NCBI GenBank assembly: GCA_024220525.1
Contig: JAMYWO010000037.1
Location: 49,568-95,902, forward strand
Direction: 5' to 3'
DNA from: Cochliopodium minus
Taxonomy: Eukaryota > Discosea > Himatismenida > Cochliopodiidae
Length of the DNA: 46,335 nucleotides
Below, piece after piece: positions 33,366 through 44,764 of this stretch (positions are counted from its first letter, which is position 1; each line of letters opens with the position of its first letter). A program made the position numbers and the translations under genes. A model generated the notes under the pieces. That model saw only the letters and a list, made by a program, of their open reading frames with translations. It had not been told where the DNA came from and did no database searches.

Positions 33366-36300
33366 TTAAAATGAAAACAAGAAGATAATAAAAAACATGA
33401 AATAGGAAATATAAAGGAGATTGGAGGAATTGCACAATCCAGAAATACAATTCAAGTTGAAGTTGCATGAAGTGCTTGCGACGTTAGTAACAGTAATTGC
33501 TTTTCCTTTCTTTGAAACAGAATAAGTTTGGTTGTTGAAGACAAACGCTCCATCATTGGTATTTGTAACGGTGGTATTAACTTGAAAAGTTCCAGTACAA
33601 GAACCAGTCAAAGAACCAAAAATTGTGATAGTGGAGGAAGTTTGAACGATGACAACAGGAACTGCAGTGGTTCCTATAAAACAACAACAAGATGCATCCC
33701 TTTGACAATTTCCAGATACAGTATAAGTACCATTCCAGCTTCCAGAAGGAGTTGTGGTAGGTGAGAGAGTAGCAGGGTTGCTGGTGGGATTTGAGGTAGG
33801 AGTCAAAGTGCTTGGTGTGAGGGTGCTTGGTATGAGAGTGCTTGGTGTGAGAGTGCTTGGTGTCAAGGTACTTGGAGCAGTCGTAGATGGTGTAGTTGTA
33901 CTTGGAGGGGTAGTACTTTGAATATCAGCAAATATAACCAAACTGTTGAGATTCAAACCAGAATGAATCGCATAGTTGAAAAGATTGACAGTAATATTAG
34001 CAAAAGCACTGAGGCCTGTATGAGCAGGAGATTGGATGATGGTTACATTGCTTCCATTCCAAGTATAGTTGACGAAAATGTAAGCATTTCCATCGTAATT
34101 AGCAGTGGATGTTACGTAAATAGGAATGTTAGCAGGGGTGAGGGTATATTGAAAAGAGGTTGAAGAAGTAAGATTAAAAGTGTTACAAGTGAGATTGGTT
34201 CCGTCTATCCAGAAAGAACCACTTCCAGTATTGACATTTCCAGAAGTAACAATTCCAGCAGAAGCATAGAAGGAAGAGCTACTAGCAAGTAAATCAATGT
34301 TTCCAGTGGTGGTTCTACTTCCATTAAGGGAAAGTTTAGAAGAAGCAGCAACTTGAATATTACCCAAAGAAGCGTTGGCAACGATAGAGTTGTTTCCGTT
34401 GAAAATTACAGTGTTGGTAGCAGTTAGATCAAAGTTTACTCCGTTAAAATGAACGTTGCTGCAAGAAAGAGAGGTTGGGTTAACAAAGACAGATACACCG
34501 CTGTTTACGTTACAGTTGTTCAATGATACTGATGTACCATTGAGTCCTCCATTGGTGATTGTAACAGTGAGAGGTTTGAAAGGTCCAGTGATGATGAGGG
34601 ATGTATCTGTATTTGATGTAAAGATTCCTGCGAAAATTACTCCGTGTTCAGGATAAGATTCAAGTGGATCATTGATTGTCAAACTTAAAGGTCCTCCGTT
34701 GGAATTTAAGACAGTGTGGCCCTTTGAGATATATATAATTATAATATATTATTATGAATGAGAAATTATTATTACGTTGGTGAAAGAGACAGAGATATTC
34801 CAGATTGCAGAATTTGCATTCAAATTTATATTTGTTGAATTCAATGTCAAAGAACCAGGAGCATTCAATCCAGTATTTGTAGATACTTGAAAATCTCCAT
34901 TGATTTTCAAACTTCCTATTGAAAATTAAAAATTAAATTTGGATAGTAAAATAAGATTTTACCTCCCAATGTCCATTGACCTTTTTGCTCTTGATTCCCA
35001 TTCAAAGTCAAGGAATATGCAGCAGTGGTAGAATTATTATCAAGATCATCAATGATTAAAGATCCATTGATTTGAGTGAAAGAGCTCCCCAAAGTTGTGG
35101 ATCCCAAAAGACCTATGTAAAGATTGTTAGGCAATGTTACTGGTGCATCATTTGATTCAGTAGGATAGTTGATCAATCCAACAGTAAACAATTTGGAGAC
35201 AGCAGATAAGTCGTAAGAACCAGTAGAATTCAATAGGAATCTGAATGATGAAGTATTGTTCAAATAAATCTCCCCACTCACAACAACAGTTTTGTCAGTT
35301 GTGATGGAAGCTCCTGTGAAAACAAAAGCTCCTCCATTAGCGTTGATGGAGGCTCCTGTGAGACTCAAGGAAGAATCTTGAAAGGTAACGGTCAAGTTGG
35401 ATGATCCAGTTAAGTTTCCATTGAAAGAACCAATGGTCCCTAATTGTAATTGAGCACCTGTATTTTGGCCAATTCCATCAAAGGAATAAACGAGATCCAA
35501 ATTTCCATTGACGACAAGGGAAGGGAGAGCAATTCCAGATAAACCACTTTTCAATACATTGATTTTTGGTTGAACTCCATTTTTAGTGGAGTAAAGAATT
35601 GATGCATTTCCACTCAAAAATGTGTTCTTCAAGAAGATAGAACCACTCAAATCTACACGATCCTCATAGGTTACAACATTGACGTTACCAGTTGGGAAAA
35701 CAAGATTGACAGTATCAAGAGTACCCCCAGATCCAATTGTGAATTGATTTCCAGTTAGAGTAAATAATCCAGATGAATTAGTAGAAAAGACTCGCGAAGA
35801 TTGTGAGAGACCAAAATTACCAGAGATGATGATATTAATGTTGTTGCAACCCCAACTTGTAAGAAAAGGAACTATATAATCTCCTGTGAGGGTCAAGCTG
35901 ATGGAAGTGCTTGTACTTTGGAAAATCAACCCATTAGATAGGAAATCTACTAAAGATTGCAATGGAAAAGAACTATTCGCTGTTACTGTGATATAAGTAT
36001 TGGAAGTATCAGATGTAGCAACAGAGAATTGAGATTGTGAATTTATAGCACATCCATTTAAAGTCATATTACCAAATTTAATGGAGGTTCCAACAAGGTT
36101 GAAGGTGGATCCAGAAAATGAAGTATCAATTCCATTTGCATAGAAGTCAAGAGATGCCACATTAGAAGTAAGACCATTTGTGAATAAGATTTTTCCACCT
36201 CCAGTATAGTTTGTTTGTGCAGAAAGAGTGATATTCGAGAGATAATTCAAATTGAGATTTGAATTCAATACAAAGATTCCATCAATTAATCTTGAACCAG

Positions 36301-37330
36301 CAAAATTGATTGTTATTTGTGCGGTAAAAGTATAACGACCTGAGATATGGAAATTAGGATTGTCAACATTGACCACGATTCCTGTTAGTGTGGATGCGAT
36401 AGTATTTGCAGCATTTGTGGTGGGATTGTTGTGTATTACAGTTGCATTACCAGTAATATTGGAATTTAAATTGTTAATATTCTTATTAGTATAAGTTAAA
36501 GAAGAACCTGAAGAGGTGGAAACAAAGTTTAAGGTTCCAGTAGAACTGTAAGAAGGATTTACATCAAATGCAATGACATTAGAAATATAATAAGTGGCAG
36601 AACCACCCGAGAAGTTAATAATACGAGTATTTCCAGTATTAACTCTTGAAATATTCCCGTTGAATGTAGCTCCTCCAATAAATGCTAGACTGACATCAAT
36701 TGACCAACCAATGGGAGAAATTGTTGGATTATTATTATTGAAAAAAAATACTCCTGTTCCCAAAAAAACATGAGCAACTGAAGCAGAAAATGTAAATCCA
36801 GGAGGGAGATTGAAATTTCCATTTATTCTTTGTGGAAAGGTTCCTGTGATATTAATGTTATTTCCTGTTACTTTCAATGTACCATCTTGGATTGCGGCAT
36901 TTCCCATTAAATTTAATGATATTGATCCTTGGTTGCTAAAGGAAGCATTGGTATTAAAAATCATATATTCGGAAATAACCAAACTAGATCCAGTATTTAC
37001 ATTAATGTTCAAGGGAGTACCAGCAGTTTGAGTGAAATTTGTTGAGAGGGTCAACGCAGCATTATTTGCTAAATCCAATGTAAATGCATTGCCAATTGTC
37101 AGTGCTGTAGACAATGAATTCCATGTTAGATCAGAAGTTATATTAAATGTTGCAGCAACACTAACTAAGACATCATCAGTTGAGTTTGGAACATTACCCA
37201 GTAGCCAATTCGCAGCATCCAATATGCTTGTCAAGTTAAAAATAGTCCCCACACCAGTAAAGGTACAAAGAGCACCCTGATTAGGTGTAATTAGCAAAAT
37301 TAGAATGAAGAATATGCAAAGATATTTCAT
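33366..37330 (-). CDS. Large secreted, surface-anchored Ser/Thr/Asn-rich protein
   Basis: Three exons: 37330-34963, 34915-34776 and 34721-33366, 1,287 residues. Signal peptide MKYLCIFFILILLITPNQG is at the start. The main body is a long series of short beta-strand-like segments rich in N, S, T, G and L with many N-x-S/T sites (SLTLNSTNINLN, GNLTGSSNLTV), as expected for an extracellular beta-helix or adhesin. Residues near 1,100 form a mucin-like stalk of repeated PSTLT/TPST units (33790-33910). A Cys-rich domain (CQRDASCCCFIGTTAVP ... CNFNLNC) follows. The last 20 residues are hydrophobic (LLYISYFMFFIIFLFSF), which fits a GPI signal or a C-terminal membrane anchor. Its stop is only 62 bases upstream of the receptor gene's start, on the same strand. 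Function unknown; an adhesion or coat role is inferred. Confidence 0.8.
33786..33912 (-). repeat. Coding minisatellite (PSTLT/TPST stalk)
   Basis: A 15-base unit encoding PSTLT-like pentapeptides repeats about ten times within the last exon of the surface protein. Units vary slightly (PSTTT, PSTTA, PSTLI). This is a typical O-glycosylated spacer and a likely site of length variation. Confidence 0.85.
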
Positions 37331-37567
37331 TTATGTGAAAGATAAACTTTTATTCTATTTTTTTTTTATAATTTAGATCTGAAAATATATGAAAAAAAAT
37401 TTTTTTTTATTTCCATTTTTTCTTGGTATCTTCAAGCATAATAATATTTTAAAAATGAATTTCAAATTGCAGTTGTATTCTTTTAAATTTGATTATACTT
37501 CTTTGACAAAAATTTCATTTTGAAAAAAATTATATATAAAAAAAATTTCAGTCATTTTTCTCTTATT
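37331..37567. other. Divergent intergenic region
   Basis: About 240 bases between the ATG of the surface protein gene (minus strand) and the presumed start of SEH1 (plus strand). T- and A-runs only; no recognisable element. Confidence 0.5.
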
Positions 37568-38766
37568 ATGGTACAATCTTTCATCAAAACATCATTTCAT
37601 CCTTCAACATTTCATATTTATCCTAATATTAAATAATTTTATAAAACAAGAATAATCCCCAAATCTTTGAAACTGATCATGAGGATATAATACATGATAT
37701 AAGATATAATCATTTTGGGAATCGAATTGCGACTTGTTCATCTGATCAAAAAATTAAAGGTAAAAATTGTAATATCTCATTTAAATATTTTAATAATCAA
37801 TCATAATAATACTAGTATGGGATTTGGATGAAAATCAAAATTGGAAAAAAACAGCAGAATGGAAGGCACATAATGGATCGATATACAAATTGGCATGGTC
37901 ATATCCAGAATATGGCCAAATATTGGCAAGTTGTTCATTTGATAGATCTGTATTGATATTCGAAGAAGAGGATACAAATAAAGGAAAAGTATGGATACAA
38001 AGGGCCAATCTGGAAGATTCCCCCCTATCTAATTCCTACATACAATTCGCACCAAAACATCTAGGGCTCAAATTGGCTACCTGTTGTTTGGATGGACATG
38101 TGAGAATATATGAAGCAACTGATATAATAAATCTTTCATTATGGACATTATCTGTTTGATTTCTTTAGTAAAAAATATTTTTTCAACAATAAATTTATTC
38201 AATATTTTTTTTTCTCCATCAATCCAATAAAGCACGATATAAATGTAACTAAAGATGATAAAATTGGATGTAACAGTCTATCATGGAACCCATCACCATT
38301 CTCTCGATCTGCATTTGCAGTTGCCACCAACAAATCTACCTTTGAAATCTTCCAGTTTGATGATAAGAAATGGGTTCCCCTTCCATTGGAGGAGAAGCAA
38401 AAAGGAGAGATCCAACATACTGCTTCCATAAATGAGATTAATTGGGCTCCAAACTTGGGCAGGAGTTATCATCTGATCGCTACTGGATCAAAGGACCAAT
38501 CCATTATCATATGGAAATTCTATGAGAATGAAAATGAATTAAAGCCAAACAATGATAATAACAACAAAGATAATAATCAATTCAATCTTGAGCCTGAACA
38601 GAAGCTAATGGAGCATAAATCAGAGGTATGGCATGTTGAATGGAATGTCACTGGCACTGTTTTGGCTTCTTCTGGTGATGATGGCATCGTTGTTTTATGG
38701 GGGCGTGATTTTGAGGATAAGAAGAGCCGAAAATGGAAATATCTTTCAAAGATTAAAAGGAATTGA
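37568..38766 (+). CDS. SEH1: Nucleoporin SEH1 (WD40)
   Basis: Exons 37651-37759, 37816-38153 and 38233-38766 join in phase. A three-base first exon (the ATG at 37568-37570, donor GTACAA) gives a 327-residue model; that first exon is inferred. SEH1 is recognised by HEDIIHDIRYNHFGNRIATC, CSSDQKIKVWD, YGQILASCSFDRSVLIFEEE, FAPKHLGLKLATCCLDG, VRIYEATDIINLSLWTL and VWHVEWNVTGTVLASSGDDG. The length is close to that of typical SEH1 (about 350). SEH1 sits in the Nup107-160 Y-complex of the nuclear pore and also in the GATOR2 complex. An Asn/Asp-rich insert (residues about 266-276) lies in a loop before the last blade. It is the only clear housekeeping gene in the window. Confidence 0.93.
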
Positions 38767-39005
38767 TTCTTGCCATACTCTTGAAAAATTAAAATTAAAA
38801 TTTTAATCAAAAGCAAAAGAGTTTTGAATAAATTTTAATTGATTCACGCAAATTATATTTCACTCACAGGTAATTTTTTTTAAGATATCCAAATTTCAAT
38901 TCATATCTTATTATCATTTGTAAAATCTTTCATTTGGTTTGCCAATTTGGATCAATATAATTGATAAATGAGATCAAAATTTGATTTAAAAAAAAAAATT
39001 TGAAG

Positions 39006-40246
39006 ATGGAAAATTTACCAAAGAATTTGATGATTTATTTATTGAGTAATTTTTGTAGCATAGGATGCATTTTTCGATTTTCCCAATGCAACAAGAGAAG
39101 CTATCAAATTTTCACCAATGATAATTTATGGAGAAATATATGTGTGCGTGATAAATTTTTGGAAGAAAATGAGCAATTAGAATTTCCCATAGGGGAAATC
39201 AAATGCTATTTGGACTATTACAAAGGAGGAGATTTCAAATGGGATTTTATAAAAAAAAATAGTGCTTACGAAATATCTGATGATGGTAAGGTTATAAATA
39301 CCTATGGAATGTGTACTTCTGCAATAAGATCCAATAGGCCTTTAAATAGCAAATTGATCTATAGACGTAAATTTTCTTATAAACTCATTTATTGGATATC
39401 ATTTGAGACATTTAAACAAAGATACTATATCAATGTTCAATATATATAATTTGTAATTGATAAATATCCAACAATATTTTAAAGATCTTATAATATCGAT
39501 TATTTGACATTGATTTATCTATTACTAGTGGAATTGAAAATAAATTCAACTGGGCAAGTTTGTGCTTGTTTGGGAATAGTGAGTGAGGAATATCAAGGAA
39601 CTGGATACTTTGTCAATGATAAGTATAAAAAAAAAAAAACCAAAAATTTTGTTAAAAAAAATTTTAAATTTCATGAATTATTGAAGAAATGGTAAACAAA
39701 AATTAAGTGTTTTAAATTAATAGAATTAATTTTGATTTGGAAAAAAAAAGGAAGAGGTTGTTCATTGGAAGGTTTTAAAGGAACTTGTAATTTTTGCATT
39801 TTTTTTTTTATTAATTGAAAGATTCCCAAACCATTTTGTAAAATTTAGCTTGTGAAGAGAATGCTTATGAGTACATTCAAAACGGATGGAATGGAAGTTC
39901 TATTGATGGAATTTATGTTGTTTACGTGGATATGCCTATGAGAATCCTCTACATTTTGAATAGCAAGAAAAATAGTTACGTTTTTTGGTCTTTTCGAAAG
40001 ATAAACATTGAAAAAAGAATGTATTTTGCTTTTAGTTCGGGAACCACCGGAGAATTTATCAAAGTTGAAAAATTTTACCCCATTTCCCTTGAGAAACTTA
40101 CCAGTGAGTTATTGGATCACACTTTCATTAACCACAAACAATTTGGCAAGGGCCACCAAGTTCCTTTGTCCTATCCCATTTTAAAACTTGATCCAGAAAA
40201 AAAAATTTTACAAGAAGAAGGAAAAAAAACTTGTTTAATGTTTTAA
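39006..40246 (+). CDS. F-box and SPRY-like protein with C-terminal CaaX-like box
   Basis: Exons 39006-39366, 39529-39622, 39755-39786 and 39849-40246, 294 residues. The start is the ATG before ENLPKNLMIYLLSNF. Residues 3-48 are an F-box (LPKNLMIYLLSNFCSIGCI ... NDNLWRNICVRDKF), so recruitment to an SCF ubiquitin ligase through SKP1 is likely. Residues about 85-270 resemble SPRY/B30.2: YEISDDGKVI, IRSNRPLNSKLIY, LELKINSTGQVCACLGI, GTGYFVNDKGC, DGIYVVYVDMPMRILYILN and RMYFAFSS. That domain would bind substrate. The last four residues are CLMF, preceded by a Lys-rich stretch (GKKT), which fits a CaaX prenylation signal with a geranylgeranyl-type Phe. The short third exon (32 bases) was chosen because it is the only one that keeps phase. 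Confidence 0.78.
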
Positions 40247-40424
40247 TTAAATTCTATTAATTTTTTTCGAATGATATCGAGAATCTTGACTTTAGATTTT
40301 TGTCTTCTTCTTTGTAAGGCCACCACATAATGTAATTTGTCTTTAAAAAGATATTTTAGAATTTTACATTATTTTAAAGTTTTTTTTTTACCCCTGTTCA
40401 AATGTTTTAAATAAAAAAAAAAAT

Positions 40425-43400
40425 TTATTTTAATATACCCCAAATGTTATTATTGATCAAAAATGAGCAACCATATTTCATTTCTGGGTGAGATGAAATT
40501 GTGGGAAAAGGGTTGGCTAATCCAAAATTAGCAAGTGCAACTTTTTCAAATTTTTTAATAAAAATAAAATTTGTTTTACAAGTTATTACCATCAGTTGAA
40601 GAAATAAACAGGTAGCCGTCATTTCCATCATACTTTACACCACTTTCTATTGAATGAATGTGCATGGAACCATTTATCATCACATCTCTTTTGATAAATT
40701 TTATTTTTTGATCAAAAAATATGATAAAAAAGATTTACAAAGGATCGAGGAATAAACCCAGTTTATCCATTTTCCAAGAGGAATTAGGGTAAAGAGTGGA
40801 TGGAGAAAAAGAGAGAAAAAGAGCTTCTGGCAATTTAGTTGCAGTTTTGTTGAAAAGTAAAAGAGAAATATTAATCTTGGCCTCAGTGTTGTCTATATCA
40901 TATTGTATCCAAATTTTTTGAGGTGCTCCATAAAAGTTGACACTTTCAATGTCTCTCATTTGGATCTCTGCTAGAACTAATAAAAAAATAATATTTTTTT
41001 GAATAAAGAAATAAGTTTTTAAAGTGTTACCAACACTAATTGAATTAGACAGATTTTTTCTCCACAATGATATTAACTGGAGGTCCCATTGTTTTGCTTG
41101 TAAGTTGGGAACACTTGATACTATTGAAATATTAATTTATAAAGTTAAATTTCGTAAAATATTACAATTAAATTTCCCAAAATCTTTGTGTGCCCTGGAA
41201 AATTTAAATTATAATTATTTGGAAACAATATATTAATGAAATAATAAATTTTGGTTAAACCAATCACAAACAGTGTCAAGATCACAATATATGTAATAAT
41301 CTAGAAATTTCTTGTAACTTTCAGAATTATAGGTGTTATACACAAATTTTGATAAATGATATTCATCACCATCAGCCCAAACTTTGCTAGTCTAAAATTT
41401 GAGAAAAGTGTAATATTAAAAATTAAATTTAAATTACAAAATAATATCACTTTCAAATCTTTAAGGTAAGAAATAGACCCATCTGATGAACTAAACTGGA
41501 TGGTAAAACGGTTGAAAGAATAAGCACTATCAGGGTTGATACTGGTGAATCCCAAAGTGGAAGGGATCTCTGCTTCCAATTCTTCAAATTTCTTTTTAAT
41601 TCTCTGAGATAGAATACTATTATTAAGAGAGGAAATAGCATTGAAAATGTACGATCTTTGTTCGTCCCATCTTTTTAATATTTTATTTTAGTTACTTGTA
41701 TATAACCAACATTTTTTACCCTTTTTCATCGTTTGTGTAATTATCACCTTTTCTTGCTTTTTCAAATTCTGAATTTGTCCAATTAACAAAGTCATCCAAA
41801 TAACTGCCAAAAAAATTATTCGTTTGTATTAATTTAAATTTGTTTTTTTACGTTTTAGTATCGAATCCCCCTATTGAATAATTAAAATAAATGAAATCAG
41901 TAAATAAAAATTTTTACAAGTATGCTCTCCAACTTTGACCATCAATCTATCAAAAGTTTTGAGTTGACCCAAAGTGCACAAACCTTCTTTGAGGCATTTT
42001 TTCCTTTCTCTCCAGATGACTCTTGTCATGGCAACTTTCTGTTAAATAAATAATAAAATAGAAAGTTTTTTTTTTTTAAAAAAAATTTACTTTTGGATCA
42101 CTTTGTATTCCATGGATCCATGTGTCTCCCATTTCGCTGGTTATTTTGGGCAACAAGTGTTTGTATCTAGAAACAGAGTTGGTGAAAGTGTCAAAAGAAG
42201 AAGCGAAAACGTTTGCATTTGGAAATTCAGATCTTAAATGACTATAATGTCTCAATATCTGATCCACACTTTGAGGTCCTATTAAAAGGAAGGTTTACTT
42301 TAGTAAAAATTAAAAAAGTATTACCAGCATTATCACCATTAAAATCCACGCAAAGAACTTCATCAAACCCATCTAACATTATACAATCACTCACATTTAT
42401 ACCTCCATAACCTCCTTTTACAATATTAATTTAAAAATGTTTTATTAAAATTTTGTTTCAATTATTATTGAACCTGGGTGGTACATTCCAATAACAGAAG
42501 TGTTTGTAACTTGATCTACCCAGTTCTAAATTATCAAGATTTAATTTGAAAAGTCAAAACAATTTTTTTTTTTTACAAAAATGGATGGAACATTTGCTGT
42601 GGCTGACGCACCATTTGCACCAATAGAAATGGCGGTTATATTTACTTTGTTAAGAATTGGAATAATCGCTCTTGTTGTACTTTCGAAATGAAAATATTAT
42701 TAAATATTGAAAATTATAATCAATCAATTACCCAGGTACATCTCTTTGAGACCTTTTAAATATTAAAATTTTCGGAAGATAACAAAGTGACTTTATTCAC
42801 TAAACTATAAATTTTTATTAAAGTGATTACATAGTATTACGAAGTGGCAATCCAAACAGATTGTCAATATCATGTGCAATAGATGCTATAAAAAAATTAT
42901 TTGATTTAAATCTTTAATTCAACTAAAGAAAAATAACCTGAGTATTCTACCATTGAAGAGTCACTAATTGAAGTTGAAATTTAAAATAAAAAAATTAAAA
43001 TAAATAATTTAACTAAAATTCCATTTCTGCGTTAAATGGCATTGCATGGTAAAATAACTCTCCATTCTTGATTGCATCTTTCATTTTTGTCAAGTTTTTA
43101 TTGTCTGGGCAAAATAGCTTTGTTTTTGGAGTCTCTCTTTTTGTGACACCTTTATTTTATGAAATACAATGATTTTTTTTTTTTTTTTTTGATTTACCAG
43201 AATCTTCACAGTTCAAGTAAAGAGACAAGAGATATGGATGTGTTGTAAATATGAATGTTTCATTATATTTATTGGATTTGAGATATTTAGTGGTGTTAAT
43301 CGCAGCTGGAAGATACTCAGTGAAATATTTGTTTATTATGTTGTACGTCAAAGGTCTTTAATTTTTAAGGATTTGTAAAATTTTAATTTTAATAATATAT

Positions 43401-43735
43401 TATTAAAATTTTTACAATAATGGTTGTGCACCAGAAAATCCTTCAATGATTTCAAATTAAATGTTAATTTATCCAATAATTAAATATTTCTTACCAACAT
43501 CTTTGATAAAATTTGGTGGTGTGTTATTTTTGAAAAGTATTGATTTTCAAATGGAAAGATCACCTAAATGGCACATAAATACACTTAAATTTGGTGTTAA
43601 ATTTTAGATAAATTTTAGATAAATTTAAAGTTTTATATCTTACACATGAACTTTCTTTATATTAAGAGGAGAATTGGAATATGCTTTGCTCAATAAGAAA
43701 ATATAAATTAAACACAATATAAGTACAATTTTCAT
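40425..43735 (-). CDS. Secreted DUF5054 / GH38-like family protein
   Basis: A multi-exon gene of about 3.3 kb. It opens with a signal peptide (MKIVLILCLIYIFLLSKAYS). Landmarks in order are DVGFSGAQP, YFTEYLPAAINTTKYL, FIFTTHPYLLSLYLNC, MKDAIKNGELFYHAMPFNAE, DNLFGLPLRNT, TTRAIIPILNKVNI, ISIGANGASATANVPSIF, LCVDFNGDNAGPQSV, EMGDTWIHGIQSDPK, WDEQRSYIFNA, QKIWIQYDID, KYDGNDGYLFISSTD and LANPFPT ... NNIWG. This order matches DUF5054, a family related to alpha-mannosidase-type glycoside hydrolases. In relatives the first block carries H-x-D before VGF; here it reads IKDVGF, so the metal-binding His may be lost. The usual NNIWGTN ending is also altered (NNIWGILK then stop). I did not fix every exon border. 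Confidence 0.7.
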
Positions 43736-43761
43736 TTTTTTTATTTTTTGTCTTTAATTGA

Positions 43762-44589
43762 TCAGTATCTTGTGGGGATCACTTTAACAATGATAATTGT
43801 AAATTTATCTTCATTTTTAAGAAATTTCTTATTTTGAACTCCAGTTATCCTTTTGTAAGATTCAATGATTCCATTGGATTTTCTTTCAATCAAATTTTGT
43901 AGATCCTGAATGAATGAGGAAACATCTTGGTTATTTAATATTTTGTTGTGAGAACCTATTTTGCCAGAAAATTCAAGCCATTTTTCCAGAGTATAATTGT
44001 CTGTATAGCTTTGGACAAGAGCACCAAGAAATTTTTTTTTGATGAAAAGAAAATTATGATCAAGATCCTCATTGGGGTTCTTTATAGAAATCAAGTACCT
44101 TCCCTTTTTTGAAAGATGAGAAATATCAAAATTCTCTTTTTTAATTATATGGGGGCATTCGTATTCATAATAATTTATCTCTTCTAATTTTTCGTTATGA
44201 AATTGGAGGAAATCATGAAACAGAAATAGTCCTTCTTTATGTGTCAATTTTGCATAGGCCATTGTATAAGGAAAAATTTGATTGCAACCATATCCTATTT
44301 TATATTCTACATCCTTTATATTCTTTTCAATATAAGAATCTATGGTTTTCATATTGGTAGAATTTTCAATATCAAAAGAAATATTTTTGAGATCATCATA
44401 ATTCGAAATAAGATTGGAAAATTGGGAAAAGGATGTTTTATCAAACCCAACAAGATCATCTTGAAATTGGATTTCTTGGTTGATTTGTGGTTTTTTAAGA
44501 ATATTCGGGCAAGGATTCCCATTGCAATTTGGGAGGTAACAGGATTGGTTTGTACATTTTTGTGTATTTTTTTTCTTACTTTTTTTCAT
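43762..44589 (-). CDS. Uncharacterised Lys-rich protein with Cys-rich N-terminus
   Basis: A single exon of 275 residues from the ATG at 44589 (an in-frame TTG upstream only extends a Lys run). The N-terminus has a very basic stretch followed by CTNQSCYLPNCNGNPCPN, four cysteines that could bind a metal. The body is Asn/Asp/Glu/Lys-rich, with GYGCNQIFPYTMAYAKL, KEGLFLFHDFLQFHNEKLEE and a closing IIVKVIPTRY. There is no signal peptide or membrane span. I do not recognise the family. Its stop lies 26 bases before the ATG of the DUF5054 gene on the same strand. Confidence 0.6.
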   Translation of the reverse strand: MKKSKKKNTQKCTNQSCYLPNCNGNPCPNILKKPQINQEIQFQDDLVGFDKTSFSQFSNLISNYDDLKNISFDIENSTNMKTIDSYIEKNIKDVEYKIGYGCNQIFPYTMAYAKLTHKEGLFLFHDFLQFHNEKLEEINYYEYECPHIIKKENFDISHLSKKGRYLISIKNPNEDLDHNFLFIKKKFLGALVQSYTDNYTLEKWLEFSGKIGSHNKILNNQDVSSFIQDLQNLIERKSNGIIESYKRITGVQNKKFLKNEDKFTIIIVKVIPTRY

Positions 44590-44764
44590 TTTTTTTTTTT
44601 TTTTTTGCAATTATTTAAAATTTTGAGAAATTACCTGTAAATATAAATCCAAAGTGTTTTTCAAATAAAAAAGTTGGTGTGTGAGTCTCACAATCTCAAG
44701 GAATAATGTTAACCTTCCAAATAATTTTTTGATCAAGAATTGATATTTAAATAAAAAAAAAAAA

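Noticed and set aside
43762-44589. Transferred bacterial or viral origin for the unknown Lys-rich protein because it has no intron
   Set aside because: Its codon use and AT content match its neighbours, and other short genes here also lack introns.
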